The notes under the pieces are model-generated. The model saw only the letters and a program-made list of their open reading frames with translations. It was not told the origin of the DNA and searched no databases. Of a stretch of DNA of 64,000 nt, positions 37,340 through 47,965 are shown one piece after another; the first letter of the stretch is position 1; the number at the start of each line of letters is the position of its first letter. The translations under genes and the position numbers were made by a program. The stretch is from UBA1672 sp033851915 (lineage in GTDB: Bacteria; Pseudomonadota; Alphaproteobacteria; Micavibrionales; Micavibrionaceae): contig JAWSVM010000001.1 of assembly GCA_033851915.1 (NCBI GenBank), forward strand, positions 868,001 to 932,000, given 5' to 3'.

Positions 37340-37416
37340 GGGCTCGTAGCTCAGTTGGTTAGAGCGCACGCTTGATAAGCGTGAGGTCGCAAGTTCAAGT
37401 CTCGCCGGGCCCACCA
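37340..37416 (+). tRNA. tRNA-Ile (GAT)
   Basis: 77 nt cloverleaf in the 16S-23S spacer. Acceptor GGGCTCG pairs CGGGCCC, D-arm AGCTCAGTTGG, anticodon GAT at 37374-37376 in CTTGATAAG, T-arm GTTCAAGTC, encoded CCA. Confidence 0.97.
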
Positions 37417-37457
37417 TTTTGGTTTCGGTAGCGCTCCATTTGACTAAAATAAGTAAC

Positions 37458-37533
37458 GGGTCCTTAGCTCAGCTGGGAGAGCACCTGCTTTGCAAGCAGG
37501 GGGTCAGCGGTTCGATCCCGCTAGGATCCACCA
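37458..37533 (+). tRNA. tRNA-Ala (TGC)
   Basis: 76 nt cloverleaf, acceptor GGGTCCT/AGGATCC with one G-U pair, anticodon TGC at 37491-37493 in CTTTGCAAG, T-loop TTCGATC, encoded CCA. Confidence 0.97.
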
Positions 37534-37965
37534 CTTAACACAACGTACGCGCTTCTTAGAGAAGTTAGAAATAAGTCGTCAAAGACGCTTTATTTCTGGT
37601 TTTGACCGGAAGTACATATACATCGTAAATAGGTTTAAAGAAATGACATCATAAGGTGTTAATAGCAAAATGCTGGCATTTATGTCAGTGAGTTGAATAA
37701 CTATTAGCAAATTATGAAATCTCCAAAAATAAATAATATATAATTTTGTAGGTTTAGTTCATTGAAAGCATGGAGTAATCCGTGTCGGATATGAATTAAA
37801 TGTAAACTGAGTTTATTTTGAAATACGAACAGCGTTTTGCGTTGTTTATTGAAATGAATTCAGTCTTAATGTCTAACAAAATCTGAGAACGTCTTTAGGT
37901 TCTAGTTCAATCTAAAGACATTTTAATGAACGAGCAGTGGATTTATCCCTGCGCGTGATTTAAAT
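37534..37965 (+). other. tRNA-Ala to 23S spacer
   Basis: No gene seen in 430 bp. It holds a 31 nt hairpin (37567-37597: AGAAATAA pairs TTATTTCT, and inner CGTC pairs GACG) and a second one (GTCTTTAG 37891-37898 with CTAAAGAC 37912-37919). Both probably belong to rRNA maturation. Confidence 0.65.

Positions 37966-37971
<6 letters not shown>
37958..37971 (+). repeat. Left arm of 23S end stem
   Basis: ATTTAAATTCAAGC pairs perfectly with 40704-40717 (GCTTGAATTTAAAT), bringing both ends of 23S together. Confidence 0.85.
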
Positions 37972-40712
<2,741 letters not shown>

Positions 40713-40903
40713 TAAATTATGCAATGGCTTGCATGTAGAGAGATCTACGAACAAAAGGAGCCATTGTTACGCGCAGTGATAAATGTATTACTGTTCATTA
40801 ATTCAGGTTTTGTTATGATAATGTGTATGCATTATCAGCACTCACATATGCAGACATTAAGAATAAACTACATAATTATATTTTTGAGAGAATGAGTTTA
40901 AAT

Positions 40904-41021
40904 GATTCGGTGATTATAGCGAGAGTGAAACACCTGATCCCATCCCGAACTCAACCGTGAAACCTCTTTGCGACGATGGTACTGCGTCTTAAGGCGTGGG
41001 AGAGTAGTTCGTTGCCGGATC
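40904..41021 (+). rRNA. rrf: 5S ribosomal RNA
   Basis: About 118 nt. Helix I GATTCGG/CCGGATC with one G-U pair, CCTGATCCCATCCCGAACTC in loops A-C and GGGAGAGTAG near the 3' side. Ends are good to two or three bases. Confidence 0.93.
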
Positions 41022-41072
41022 TTTTAAGCTCATTCTTATTCTTTAAACCTATTCGACGTATATTTCAAACAG

Positions 41073-41096
41073 CCCACCTTTTTGGTGGGTTTTTTG
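41073..41096 (+). terminator. rRNA operon terminator
   Basis: CCCACC (41073-41078) and GGTGGG (41084-41089), five-T loop, then TTTTTT. Flanking AAACAG/CTGTTT extend it. Confidence 0.92.
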
Positions 41097-41152
41097 CTGT
41101 TTATTCCCTGATTTGTTTTGTACTACCCGCTGTATTGAGATAGGCTTTCAAT

Positions 41153-41602
41153 ATGAAATGTCCGATTGATAATATTGAATTACAAGAAAAGCAGGGCGAA
41201 GGTTTTGCTTATCACCAATGTCCTGATTGTGAGGGATTATGGATGCGCCATCGTGCTCTACGTACTTTAGTGCAGGAATATAACCCTAATGCTGATGTGG
41301 TTATGCCCCGTCCTGCGGATGCTTATGTGTTAGGTAAGGCGTCTTCAAAGCGTGATACGAATGATATTACGCAGTGTCCTTTGGATGGTTCGGATTACTA
41401 CGAGCATGCTTTTGGGTCTGTTATTATGGATATCTGCCCGAAGTGTGATGGTATTTGGCTGGATAAGGGCGAGATGGCTAAGGTAAAGGATGAGCTCCAA
41501 AATAGTAATGTTAAAACTCTATTCATTGAAAGCCAGTTAAACGACCTTGCCGCATTTTTTGGTGAACTTTTTTCACGGGGCAATGATGATAAGAAAGAGT
41601 GA
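41153..41602 (+). CDS. zf-TFIIB-type zinc ribbon protein
   Basis: 149 residues. Two zinc ribbons: residues 3-26 (CPIDN ... CPDCEGLW) and about 75-103 (CPLDG ... CPKCDGIWLDKGE). The C-x2-C and GxWLDxGE patterns are typical of the bacterial zf-TFIIB family. The C-terminus is helical with LNDLAAFFGELFSRG. The role is not known; probably nucleic-acid or protein binding. No operon partner, upstream is the rRNA terminator. Confidence 0.85.
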   Translation: MKCPIDNIELQEKQGEGFAYHQCPDCEGLWMRHRALRTLVQEYNPNADVVMPRPADAYVLGKASSKRDTNDITQCPLDGSDYYEHAFGSVIMDICPKCDGIWLDKGEMAKVKDELQNSNVKTLFIESQLNDLAAFFGELFSRGNDDKKE

Positions 41603-41871
41603 AGTGCCTGATATTGAATAGATTTTTGATTGTTTTCAAAACAGTCCAATTTTTTGCAAGTATTTCTATGAAATTCTTGGTTGGCCGTTAATTTTTTGCC
41701 TTGGCGTACTTTATTATAAGTTTTTTAGTGCTTTAATGTTGTTCCTTTATCTCCTTTGGGGGGAAAAAGGCTCAAATTTATTTCATCAGCAGCAGGTGAT
41801 CTTATGATAAATGTTTCAGCTCTCTCCGGAAAAAATAAGCTTATGCACGTATAAATTCATTTTTTTCACGT

Positions 41872-42174
41872 TTAAATAAAGTCGATATCAATTTTCTCTG
41901 GAGTAATCTCAAGGTAAATTTCTGTAAAAACATATAAATGGGTGATTTCTTCATATGCTTTATTGAATGTCATTTGAGATGAATCGTGAGCGTTAACGAT
42001 TTCCAGCATACTTGCTTTTATTTTTTTCAATATTGAAACCAGATAATGATTGTCAATCTTTGCCGCATTATTGCATTTTTCATCTATAGCATGGACAAAT
42101 TCGTGAAGTTCTTTGGATAACGTATTGTCCGGCATTAATATGTTTAGGTATTCTATATCGTCATAGTGTTTCAT
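41872..42174 (-). CDS. Small hypothetical protein
   Basis: 100 residues from ATG 42174 (AAGGAG about 10 bases upstream). Not recognised. Entirely helical in appearance (LHEFVHAIDEKCNNAA, NHYLVSILKKIKASMLEIV), acidic, no signal or membrane helix. It is divergent from the periplasmic binding protein gene, separated by the tandem-repeat region, so a relation is possible but unproven. Confidence 0.6.
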   Translation of the reverse strand: MKHYDDIEYLNILMPDNTLSKELHEFVHAIDEKCNNAAKIDNHYLVSILKKIKASMLEIVNAHDSSQMTFNKAYEEITHLYVFTEIYLEITPEKIDIDFI

Positions 42175-42251
42175 TTGTCTCTCCTTGCACAAATAAGAAA
42201 TTGATTTTGTCTTACTATTATTAAGCCATGGAAAGAGATGGGATTTAAGTT

Positions 42252-42283
42252 TGTAACGGTATGTAACGGTATGTAATATTACA
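42252..42283. promoter_or_regulatory. Phased tandem repeats with palindrome (possible operator)
   Basis: TGTAACGGTA is repeated at 42252 and 42262, and a third unit at 42272 opens a perfect 12 bp palindrome TGTAATATTACA (42272-42283). A fourth TGTAA stands at 42308. The first three are exactly 10 bp apart, one helical turn. Direct repeats of this size are typical of OmpR/PhoB-class sites; the regulator is unknown. Confidence 0.55.
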
Positions 42284-42376
42284 AATTTTGTATATATTTC
42301 AATTGGTTGTAATATATACGTGCATTTATTTATTTAGGTGATAGGGTTACGTATGTATACGCCTAAGGGGGCCTTA

Positions 42377-43495
42377 ATGAACAAAAAGCATATTAAAAAT
42401 AGTATTCTGTTGTCGCTTCTTGTGGTTTTTCTTTTCATTCCAACGATGGTTATGGCAGGGAATGGGCTTAAGAAAGCACTTTTCATTCGTCCTGATAGTA
42501 AGGAACGGTTTTGGGATATTACCGAAGAAGCAATGCGCGCCGCGTGTGAAGATTTGAATATTAAGTTTACGGTGTATCGTGAAAATAATGATCCGTTTAA
42601 AACAGTTCAAAAAATACAACAAATCGCAGCGGAAGACGATAAGCCGGATGTGGTTTTTTTGAAACCGGTTGGGTTTACTTTGCCTCAGATTTTTAGAACG
42701 TTGGATGATGCCGGTGTGGATATATTCACTTTTAATACAGAGGTGCCTGAGATAATTCTCAGAAAAACAGGCGAGCCGCGCGAAAAATATAAACGCTGGA
42801 TTGGGCGAATGCATCCGGATGATGTCGGTGCTGGATACCGAATTGCCGAGTATTTATATAAGCGTGCTAAGCAAAAGACGGGTAAGAAAAACGATGTTGT
42901 AAATATGGTTGCAATAGAGGGTGCAAATATGGTCACACCGTCCGACACCCGTTTGGCTGGATTACGAATGGTTGTCGAGAAGCATGATGATTTTATTATG
43001 CTGGAAAGTGCTGAGGGGTATTGGGAAGAGGAGGCTGCAGAGAAAGTTGCATCCATATTCTTGAGAAAATATTATCCTGGCCTTGATGCGATATGGTCGG
43101 TCAACGACATTTCAGCTATCGGCATTGTGAAGGCTATTAAGAAGCGTGGGTTGCAGCCTGGTAAAGATATTTTTGTCGTGGGGATTGATTGGTTGCCTGA
43201 AATTTTTGAATATATCAAGAGAGGGGAAATTGAGGCATCTTTAGGAGGGCATTTCATGGATGGTGCGTGGGCTATTATTCTTGCGTATGATTATAAGAAT
43301 GGTCGTGACTTTGCACAGAAATATGGTGTTAGCCTCCTTTCTAATACGCAGATAATTGACCGAGATAATGTAGAGACTTATGGTTCAAAAATTCAGAATA
43401 TGGAGTGGGCAGATATAGACTTCAAAATATTGACCAAAACACATAATTCGAAACTTGAAGAGTATGAGTTTGATGTGTTGAAGTTGCTGGATTAG
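42377..43495 (+). CDS. Periplasmic binding protein (Peripl_BP_4-like), no ABC partner
   Basis: 372 residues from ATG 42377. Signal peptide 1-27, cleavage after VMA. The mature part is a two-lobed type I binding protein of the sugar/LuxP class (KKALFIRPDSKERFWDITEEA; VNMVAIEGANMVTPSDTRLAG; IWSVNDISAIGIVKAIKKRG; FVVGIDWLPEIFEYI). No permease or ATPase gene is nearby, so it may signal rather than transport, or use a distant transporter. The gene is convergent with, and its last 4 bp overlap, a membrane sensor-like gene. AAGGGGGCC precedes ATG. The ligand is unknown. Confidence 0.83.
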   Translation: MNKKHIKNSILLSLLVVFLFIPTMVMAGNGLKKALFIRPDSKERFWDITEEAMRAACEDLNIKFTVYRENNDPFKTVQKIQQIAAEDDKPDVVFLKPVGFTLPQIFRTLDDAGVDIFTFNTEVPEIILRKTGEPREKYKRWIGRMHPDDVGAGYRIAEYLYKRAKQKTGKKNDVVNMVAIEGANMVTPSDTRLAGLRMVVEKHDDFIMLESAEGYWEEEAAEKVASIFLRKYYPGLDAIWSVNDISAIGIVKAIKKRGLQPGKDIFVVGIDWLPEIFEYIKRGEIEASLGGHFMDGAWAIILAYDYKNGRDFAQKYGVSLLSNTQIIDRDNVETYGSKIQNMEWADIDFKILTKTHNSKLEEYEFDVLKLLD

Positions 43496-45261
43496 TGGGC
43501 TTTATGTTCTGTGAAATTGATGCCTGCAGCTTCTGCGCCAATAAGGATTTTTTCAATAAACTCGTTTCGAAAGCCTAACGGGCGTAGGAATTTTCTTGGT
43601 TTTTCTAGAAATTCAGGGAAGTTTGTTTCGATGGTTTTCGCACTTTTGGCGGCCTCAGACGTTCTGTGTAAACCTGCATAAGAAACAGCGACAGCTATTT
43701 GTGAAAAAAGATCTTCATCTTGATAAAAGCGTAAGGCATAGAGAAGCGCGTTCTCGTATTCTCCTTTATGAAAATGATAGGCGAATAAAACTCCCTCATA
43801 CCAGCGTGGGTGACCGGGATTTAGAGAAATGGCTCTTTGTGTCATCATTCTTGCTTTTTCCCATTCTCCTAACTCTCCGTATGTCCAGCCTGCGTTGGCC
43901 AAAATTTCAGAGTCATTCTTGTTCAGAGAAAGTGCTATTTTTGTATGGTGTCTAATCAGGCCTTCATTTCTATAAAGCTTGGAGGCCTCTGCCATATATT
44001 GGTGTGCACGGGCGCTGTTAGGATTAATATTGATTGCTTTTTGGGCAGCTTCTAGCGCTTTTATTTCTGCAGGTTTGCCAAATTTTCGTGGATTAAAATT
44101 AAAGCGAAATTCTTCGGCGTATAAATATGAAAGTAATGCCCAAGCCTCGATATAAAGTGGATAGTTTTTGACAGTCTTCTCCATACAAGCTCTCATTGCC
44201 TTGTGCATTTCTTGCTTTTGGTTATTGGCATATACATATGTATCCAAAACACATTTATAAGCCTGTGCAGCTTTTCCTGTGCTGTTTTCAGTTCTTGCAT
44301 ATTCTTGTGACTGAATAATGCCATACGGAGAGCCAAGTTTTGAAACTATTTCACTTGAAAGATCGTCTAAAAAGCCATCCATGTCATCTGTGGTTACTTC
44401 ATGTGTCTGGTCATAGCTCCATATATATTTGGATTTGTATAAATCAAGTATGCGGATACTGACGCGAATGTCTTGTATTTGCTTTTTGATTGTCCCTTCT
44501 ATCAGATAGTCGGCATCGAGTGTTTCTGCAATTTCGGCGCTATGGCCTTGCCAATTTTTATGGGCAGAAACTGTTGCACTGTTAAGAGCATAGAGTGAAT
44601 CAAAGCGGGACAGCTTGCTTGTGATTTTATGCGAGAGGTCATTACTTAATTGTTGTGCTGATACATCACCCACAGCGTAAAAAGGTAAAACGGCGATAGT
44701 CGGTGCCATCGGGCCATTTGTTGCATGCTGCCCGTCGGTTTCGGCTTCAGCGCCATTATGGCTGTTCATATGATAAGAAAAAACAGAAAGTAATACGATG
44801 AGGCAAGCTATAAGAATTCCAGATATCAAGCGCGCTTTGTTATTGCTTGCTGTTGATACATCTGATTGTGGGCTGGTCTTGGGTTCATTGTTTGTATTGT
44901 TATCGGCAGGCTGGGGCGTTCTTTCGTAAAAAAACGGCTTATAGCGGCCTTTCGGTATTTTTATAACGATTGAATCATTTTTCCCTTCATCATGATAATA
45001 AAGCGCCAAAGATTTACGAAGCCTTGTTGCTTCAACACGTACGGATGCATCAGTATCGGGGTTAAAATCTTCGGGTTTATCGAAAACCTCTATACCAATG
45101 GTATAGCCTTTGATTTGATCTTCTTTACCTTCAAGAGTATTCTGGACAATAAATTTAAGAAAACTAGAACTGCGTGTCGCATTAATAAACTCTTTGCTTT
45201 GTAATATGCGATCGAGTTGTTCGGTTATGTCTTCGGCATTTGGGTTTATGATATTAGCCAT
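43492..45261 (-). CDS. Membrane FlgO/TPR sensor-like protein
   Basis: 589 residues from ATG 45261 (AAGAGAA upstream). Cytoplasmic residues 1-140 contain a domain ending IPKGRYKPFF (102-111), seen at the N-terminus of many TPR and CadC-like signalling proteins. One membrane helix at about 144-164. Then a FlgO/TolB-like region (IAVLPFYAVGDVSAQQLSND, DYLIEGTIKKQ, RDIR-like beta strands) and five or six TPR-like helices to the end. The layout fits a one-component membrane sensor with periplasmic TPRs. Partner and output are unknown. It overlaps the convergent gene by 4 bp. Confidence 0.72.
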   Translation of the reverse strand: MANIINPNAEDITEQLDRILQSKEFINATRSSSFLKFIVQNTLEGKEDQIKGYTIGIEVFDKPEDFNPDTDASVRVEATRLRKSLALYYHDEGKNDSIVIKIPKGRYKPFFYERTPQPADNNTNNEPKTSPQSDVSTASNNKARLISGILIACLIVLLSVFSYHMNSHNGAEAETDGQHATNGPMAPTIAVLPFYAVGDVSAQQLSNDLSHKITSKLSRFDSLYALNSATVSAHKNWQGHSAEIAETLDADYLIEGTIKKQIQDIRVSIRILDLYKSKYIWSYDQTHEVTTDDMDGFLDDLSSEIVSKLGSPYGIIQSQEYARTENSTGKAAQAYKCVLDTYVYANNQKQEMHKAMRACMEKTVKNYPLYIEAWALLSYLYAEEFRFNFNPRKFGKPAEIKALEAAQKAININPNSARAHQYMAEASKLYRNEGLIRHHTKIALSLNKNDSEILANAGWTYGELGEWEKARMMTQRAISLNPGHPRWYEGVLFAYHFHKGEYENALLYALRFYQDEDLFSQIAVAVSYAGLHRTSEAAKSAKTIETNFPEFLEKPRKFLRPLGFRNEFIEKILIGAEAAGINFTEHKAH

Positions 45262-45518
45262 TATTGTTTTTCTCTTGATTATTAAAGGCATTGCCCTTGA
45301 GCATAGAGACTACCTTTGATTAATTTAGGCTTTCTCTTTGGAAGAAGCAATATGCCTCATTGTATCTCTGCAATAGTAATCGAGAGGCTGGCAAGTTTTG
45401 TCAGCTTTTGTTTATCTATTCATGCTGTGATTTTGCACTTGCCCATTATTTTTTACCAACAAAGCTCGCAATACGTCTGATGACGTACAGTTGTTGTAAT
45501 ACACGCTAACCTAGGGAA

Positions 45519-46322
45519 TTATATTCCAATGGTGGCTATGGTATTTTCTGTATTTTCATTGGAGGGTACAATAAGGCTTTCGGGAGTAGGTTCTACTGGT
45601 GCTGGCTGCTCTACTGTTGAGGCAGCTGTCGCCGGTGAAAGATCCATGTCTATGTTGAAGAGTGCTTTGAATATCGCAGCGATCAACGTAAATGGTGTTG
45701 CGTTTGCGGCATTATTGAAATCTTGTGTTGTGTTGGGCTGATTGTTCGCGAATTGTGTGTTGTGTAGAATAAGGTCATTAATCTGTCTGCGTTGGCGCTC
45801 AACCTCTTGGAATACCTGAGGTGTTGTGTCTGAGTCGCTTGACGGATTATCAGTGCTTGGTGTGTTGTTAGACGCCAAAACAGTTGAATAAGAGCCATTC
45901 TCTAATGGTTGATGTAGTTTTGGATTGATATAAACTCCGACAAAGTTACCGGGAACTGAGCCGCCCCAATTATTACGGGCTTTATCAGATACATATAATC
46001 GGCTGCCATCGGCTGCTTCTGCGACAATTTCAACATGTCCATATTGCGCGCCGCCGCCTTTGCCTTGAAAATTTGCGTCGCGATCATAAACGAGAACTGA
46101 GCCCGGGGGGGCGTTTTCCGGCGTTACGCCTTCCAGCAGTTGCCAACCATTTTCGGGTAGGGTTTCATCCCATGTGTGTGCATTGCCTCTTGTGTATCCA
46201 AGGCCGGCAGCTTCCAGTATATTGGCGACACCTTTCGCGCAATACCCACCGTAAGCGTTATCTGAAGCCGCTGTTTGAAGAAACTGAGAACATAGAACCG
46301 TCATATTGACTGCTGCAACCAT
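45519..46322 (-). CDS. CHAP/NlpC-like amidase domain protein
   Basis: 267 residues; a shorter start at residue 7 is possible. Residues 24-140 carry the papain-like core: Cys28 in YCAKGVANIL, His96 in YGHVEIV, and a third polar residue near 113-118, as in CHAP and amidase-type peptidoglycan hydrolases. The rest is disordered (Ser/Thr/Asn/Pro) with a hydrophobic patch near 215 (TPFTLIAAIFKALF). No signal peptide is seen, odd for a wall hydrolase; release by lysis, export by another route, or a toxin role are options. Divergent from the metallopeptidase-like gene. Confidence 0.7.
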   Translation of the reverse strand: MVAAVNMTVLCSQFLQTAASDNAYGGYCAKGVANILEAAGLGYTRGNAHTWDETLPENGWQLLEGVTPENAPPGSVLVYDRDANFQGKGGGAQYGHVEIVAEAADGSRLYVSDKARNNWGGSVPGNFVGVYINPKLHQPLENGSYSTVLASNNTPSTDNPSSDSDTTPQVFQEVERQRRQINDLILHNTQFANNQPNTTQDFNNAANATPFTLIAAIFKALFNIDMDLSPATAASTVEQPAPVEPTPESLIVPSNENTENTIATIGI

Positions 46323-46552
46323 TTAAACACCCATACATTGTATTATTATCACTGCTCTTACATAGAGAGCATGTTATTATTTTTCTTTATAGGCCAAGTG
46401 TATCTATATTTTTTGGCTTTGTCAAATTGCGGTGACTGGCTGAATATCAAGGGTTTTCGTTACCTATACAATCATTGCGATTGTTTAGAATTTGCCATTC
46501 TTACGCATATGTTGCACAATATAATAAAAATCAATGGGTGAAGTGTAAATAT

Positions 46553-47965
46553 ATGAATGGTATCCCCTCAATTGTTGAGCGTTTTAGGGTCTTAACGGCG
46601 TGGTCGTTGGAGGCTAAGGTTCTTAATGCCGTGCGTAGTAAAGGCGAGCATGAGCGGGAGATTCTTAAGGCGGCGGATACACCGAAAATCAGAGTGCAAG
46701 AAAAAACGCTGGCCGTGCCGAATGCGTATGTTTCAGATGAGAGTATTACCGTTGTGACCAATGGTGATCAGTCTTTGGCAGATGACGCCAATATGGTTTA
46801 TGTGAATTTAATCAGTATGTTGGAGAAGCAGGGCAAGGGCACGCCGGCTTTACGGCAGGAAAAATTAAATCTGTCTGATCGGTTATTTACAGATGGAAAT
46901 GATAATCCCGTGCGCTTTACGATGTCCGATCTGGATGGAGATTATGACGGTGGCCCGAATGCGGACTTGTTAAGATCTGTGACGAAGGCACTTGAGGATA
47001 TTGGTTTTGATGAATGTGATGAGGTTTTACGCGTCTTGAAAGAAGATGATGTGGTGATCAGGGTGCAGCCTGGTTTTCAGGGTATGGTGACGTCTGCGCA
47101 ATATTTTCCTGAAAGATCAGAGATGAAGGTGACTTACGCGCTTGATTTAGATGAGACGAGCAAAGTTGCTGCGATTGCTCTTGGGCTGATGCATGAAGGG
47201 TGCCATCATGTTCAAAATAGAGAGGGTATGTTGTCTTCGGTGGCGGAAGAGCCTGATAATTTTCGTGAACTCATACATTTGAATGAATTGCAGGCTCATA
47301 CGGTGCAATATAAAGTGGCAATGAAATTATTTGCGCAATCAGATGAATATGATGGCTTTATAAATGGTAGCACGTCTTTGGATGATCTTGGAGAACGATG
47401 GGGGCAGTCTGATGACGTTAAAGACAAGATGTGTTTGGCCTATTTGATAGAGAAAAATACGGGACGTGATATTTTGAATAATATGGCTAAATATGCTCAG
47501 GCTGATGGCGCTGAATTTGATTCGAATGATTTGGAAGGCTACGTTAAGGAAGCCTTGAACCATGGCGAAGTTCTTGAAATTAACGATGGCGTTGCATCTT
47601 ATGATGAGCAATATTTATCCAGAATGCAGCGTTATGCTCACGCACATATTTCTGTTTTGAATTTTTCGGGCTTTGGTTCGGGCGGGAATTCAAAACAGAA
47701 TGATGATGTGGAGCAAATCGCCTTGGCGCATGAAAAGCATTTTTCTGGGCCACTGGGGATGAGTAAGGATGATGTCGAGGTGCATTTTGCCGCTCCCGAG
47801 ACGGTTTTTACCAGTGCGGTTACAGGTAAAAATCTTAATGTTGCTCAAATTGAATTTATGTGGGAAAGAGAGGGCGGCAGCGCCCTAAACAGTCTTGGAC
47901 GCATGGATCGTGATGATGAGAATAATATGGGTGCGCTGCAATTTGAAAGCGCTCCTGCTTTATAA
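46553..47965 (+). CDS. Zincin-like metallopeptidase-type protein (DUF6782-like)
   Basis: 470 residues from ATG 46553. Residues 214-219 read HEGCHH, the HExxH zinc motif, and Glu245 in NELQAH is placed like a third ligand. No signal peptide. The N-terminal 200 residues are rich in Asp/Asn loops; the C-terminal part is acidic and helical. Such proteins have been listed as a putative metallopeptidase family in Alphaproteobacteria, but no substrate is known. The DUF assignment is from memory. It is convergent with and overlaps the GltS-like gene by 6 bp and is divergent from the CHAP gene, 230 bp away. Confidence 0.65.
   Translation: MNGIPSIVERFRVLTAWSLEAKVLNAVRSKGEHEREILKAADTPKIRVQEKTLAVPNAYVSDESITVVTNGDQSLADDANMVYVNLISMLEKQGKGTPALRQEKLNLSDRLFTDGNDNPVRFTMSDLDGDYDGGPNADLLRSVTKALEDIGFDECDEVLRVLKEDDVVIRVQPGFQGMVTSAQYFPERSEMKVTYALDLDETSKVAAIALGLMHEGCHHVQNREGMLSSVAEEPDNFRELIHLNELQAHTVQYKVAMKLFAQSDEYDGFINGSTSLDDLGERWGQSDDVKDKMCLAYLIEKNTGRDILNNMAKYAQADGAEFDSNDLEGYVKEALNHGEVLEINDGVASYDEQYLSRMQRYAHAHISVLNFSGFGSGGNSKQNDDVEQIALAHEKHFSGPLGMSKDDVEVHFAAPETVFTSAVTGKNLNVAQIEFMWEREGGSALNSLGRMDRDDENNMGALQFESAPAL

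Noticed and set aside
41804..41854. 16-codon frame after AGCAGGTGATCTT in the gap 41603-41871
   Set aside because: Too short to support, no hydrophobic or known pattern, and the gap otherwise shows nothing.
45262..45518. Possible small gene or regulator site between the sensor-like gene and the CHAP gene
   Set aside because: No frame of useful length, no strong hairpin with a T-run, and no promoter match good enough to report.
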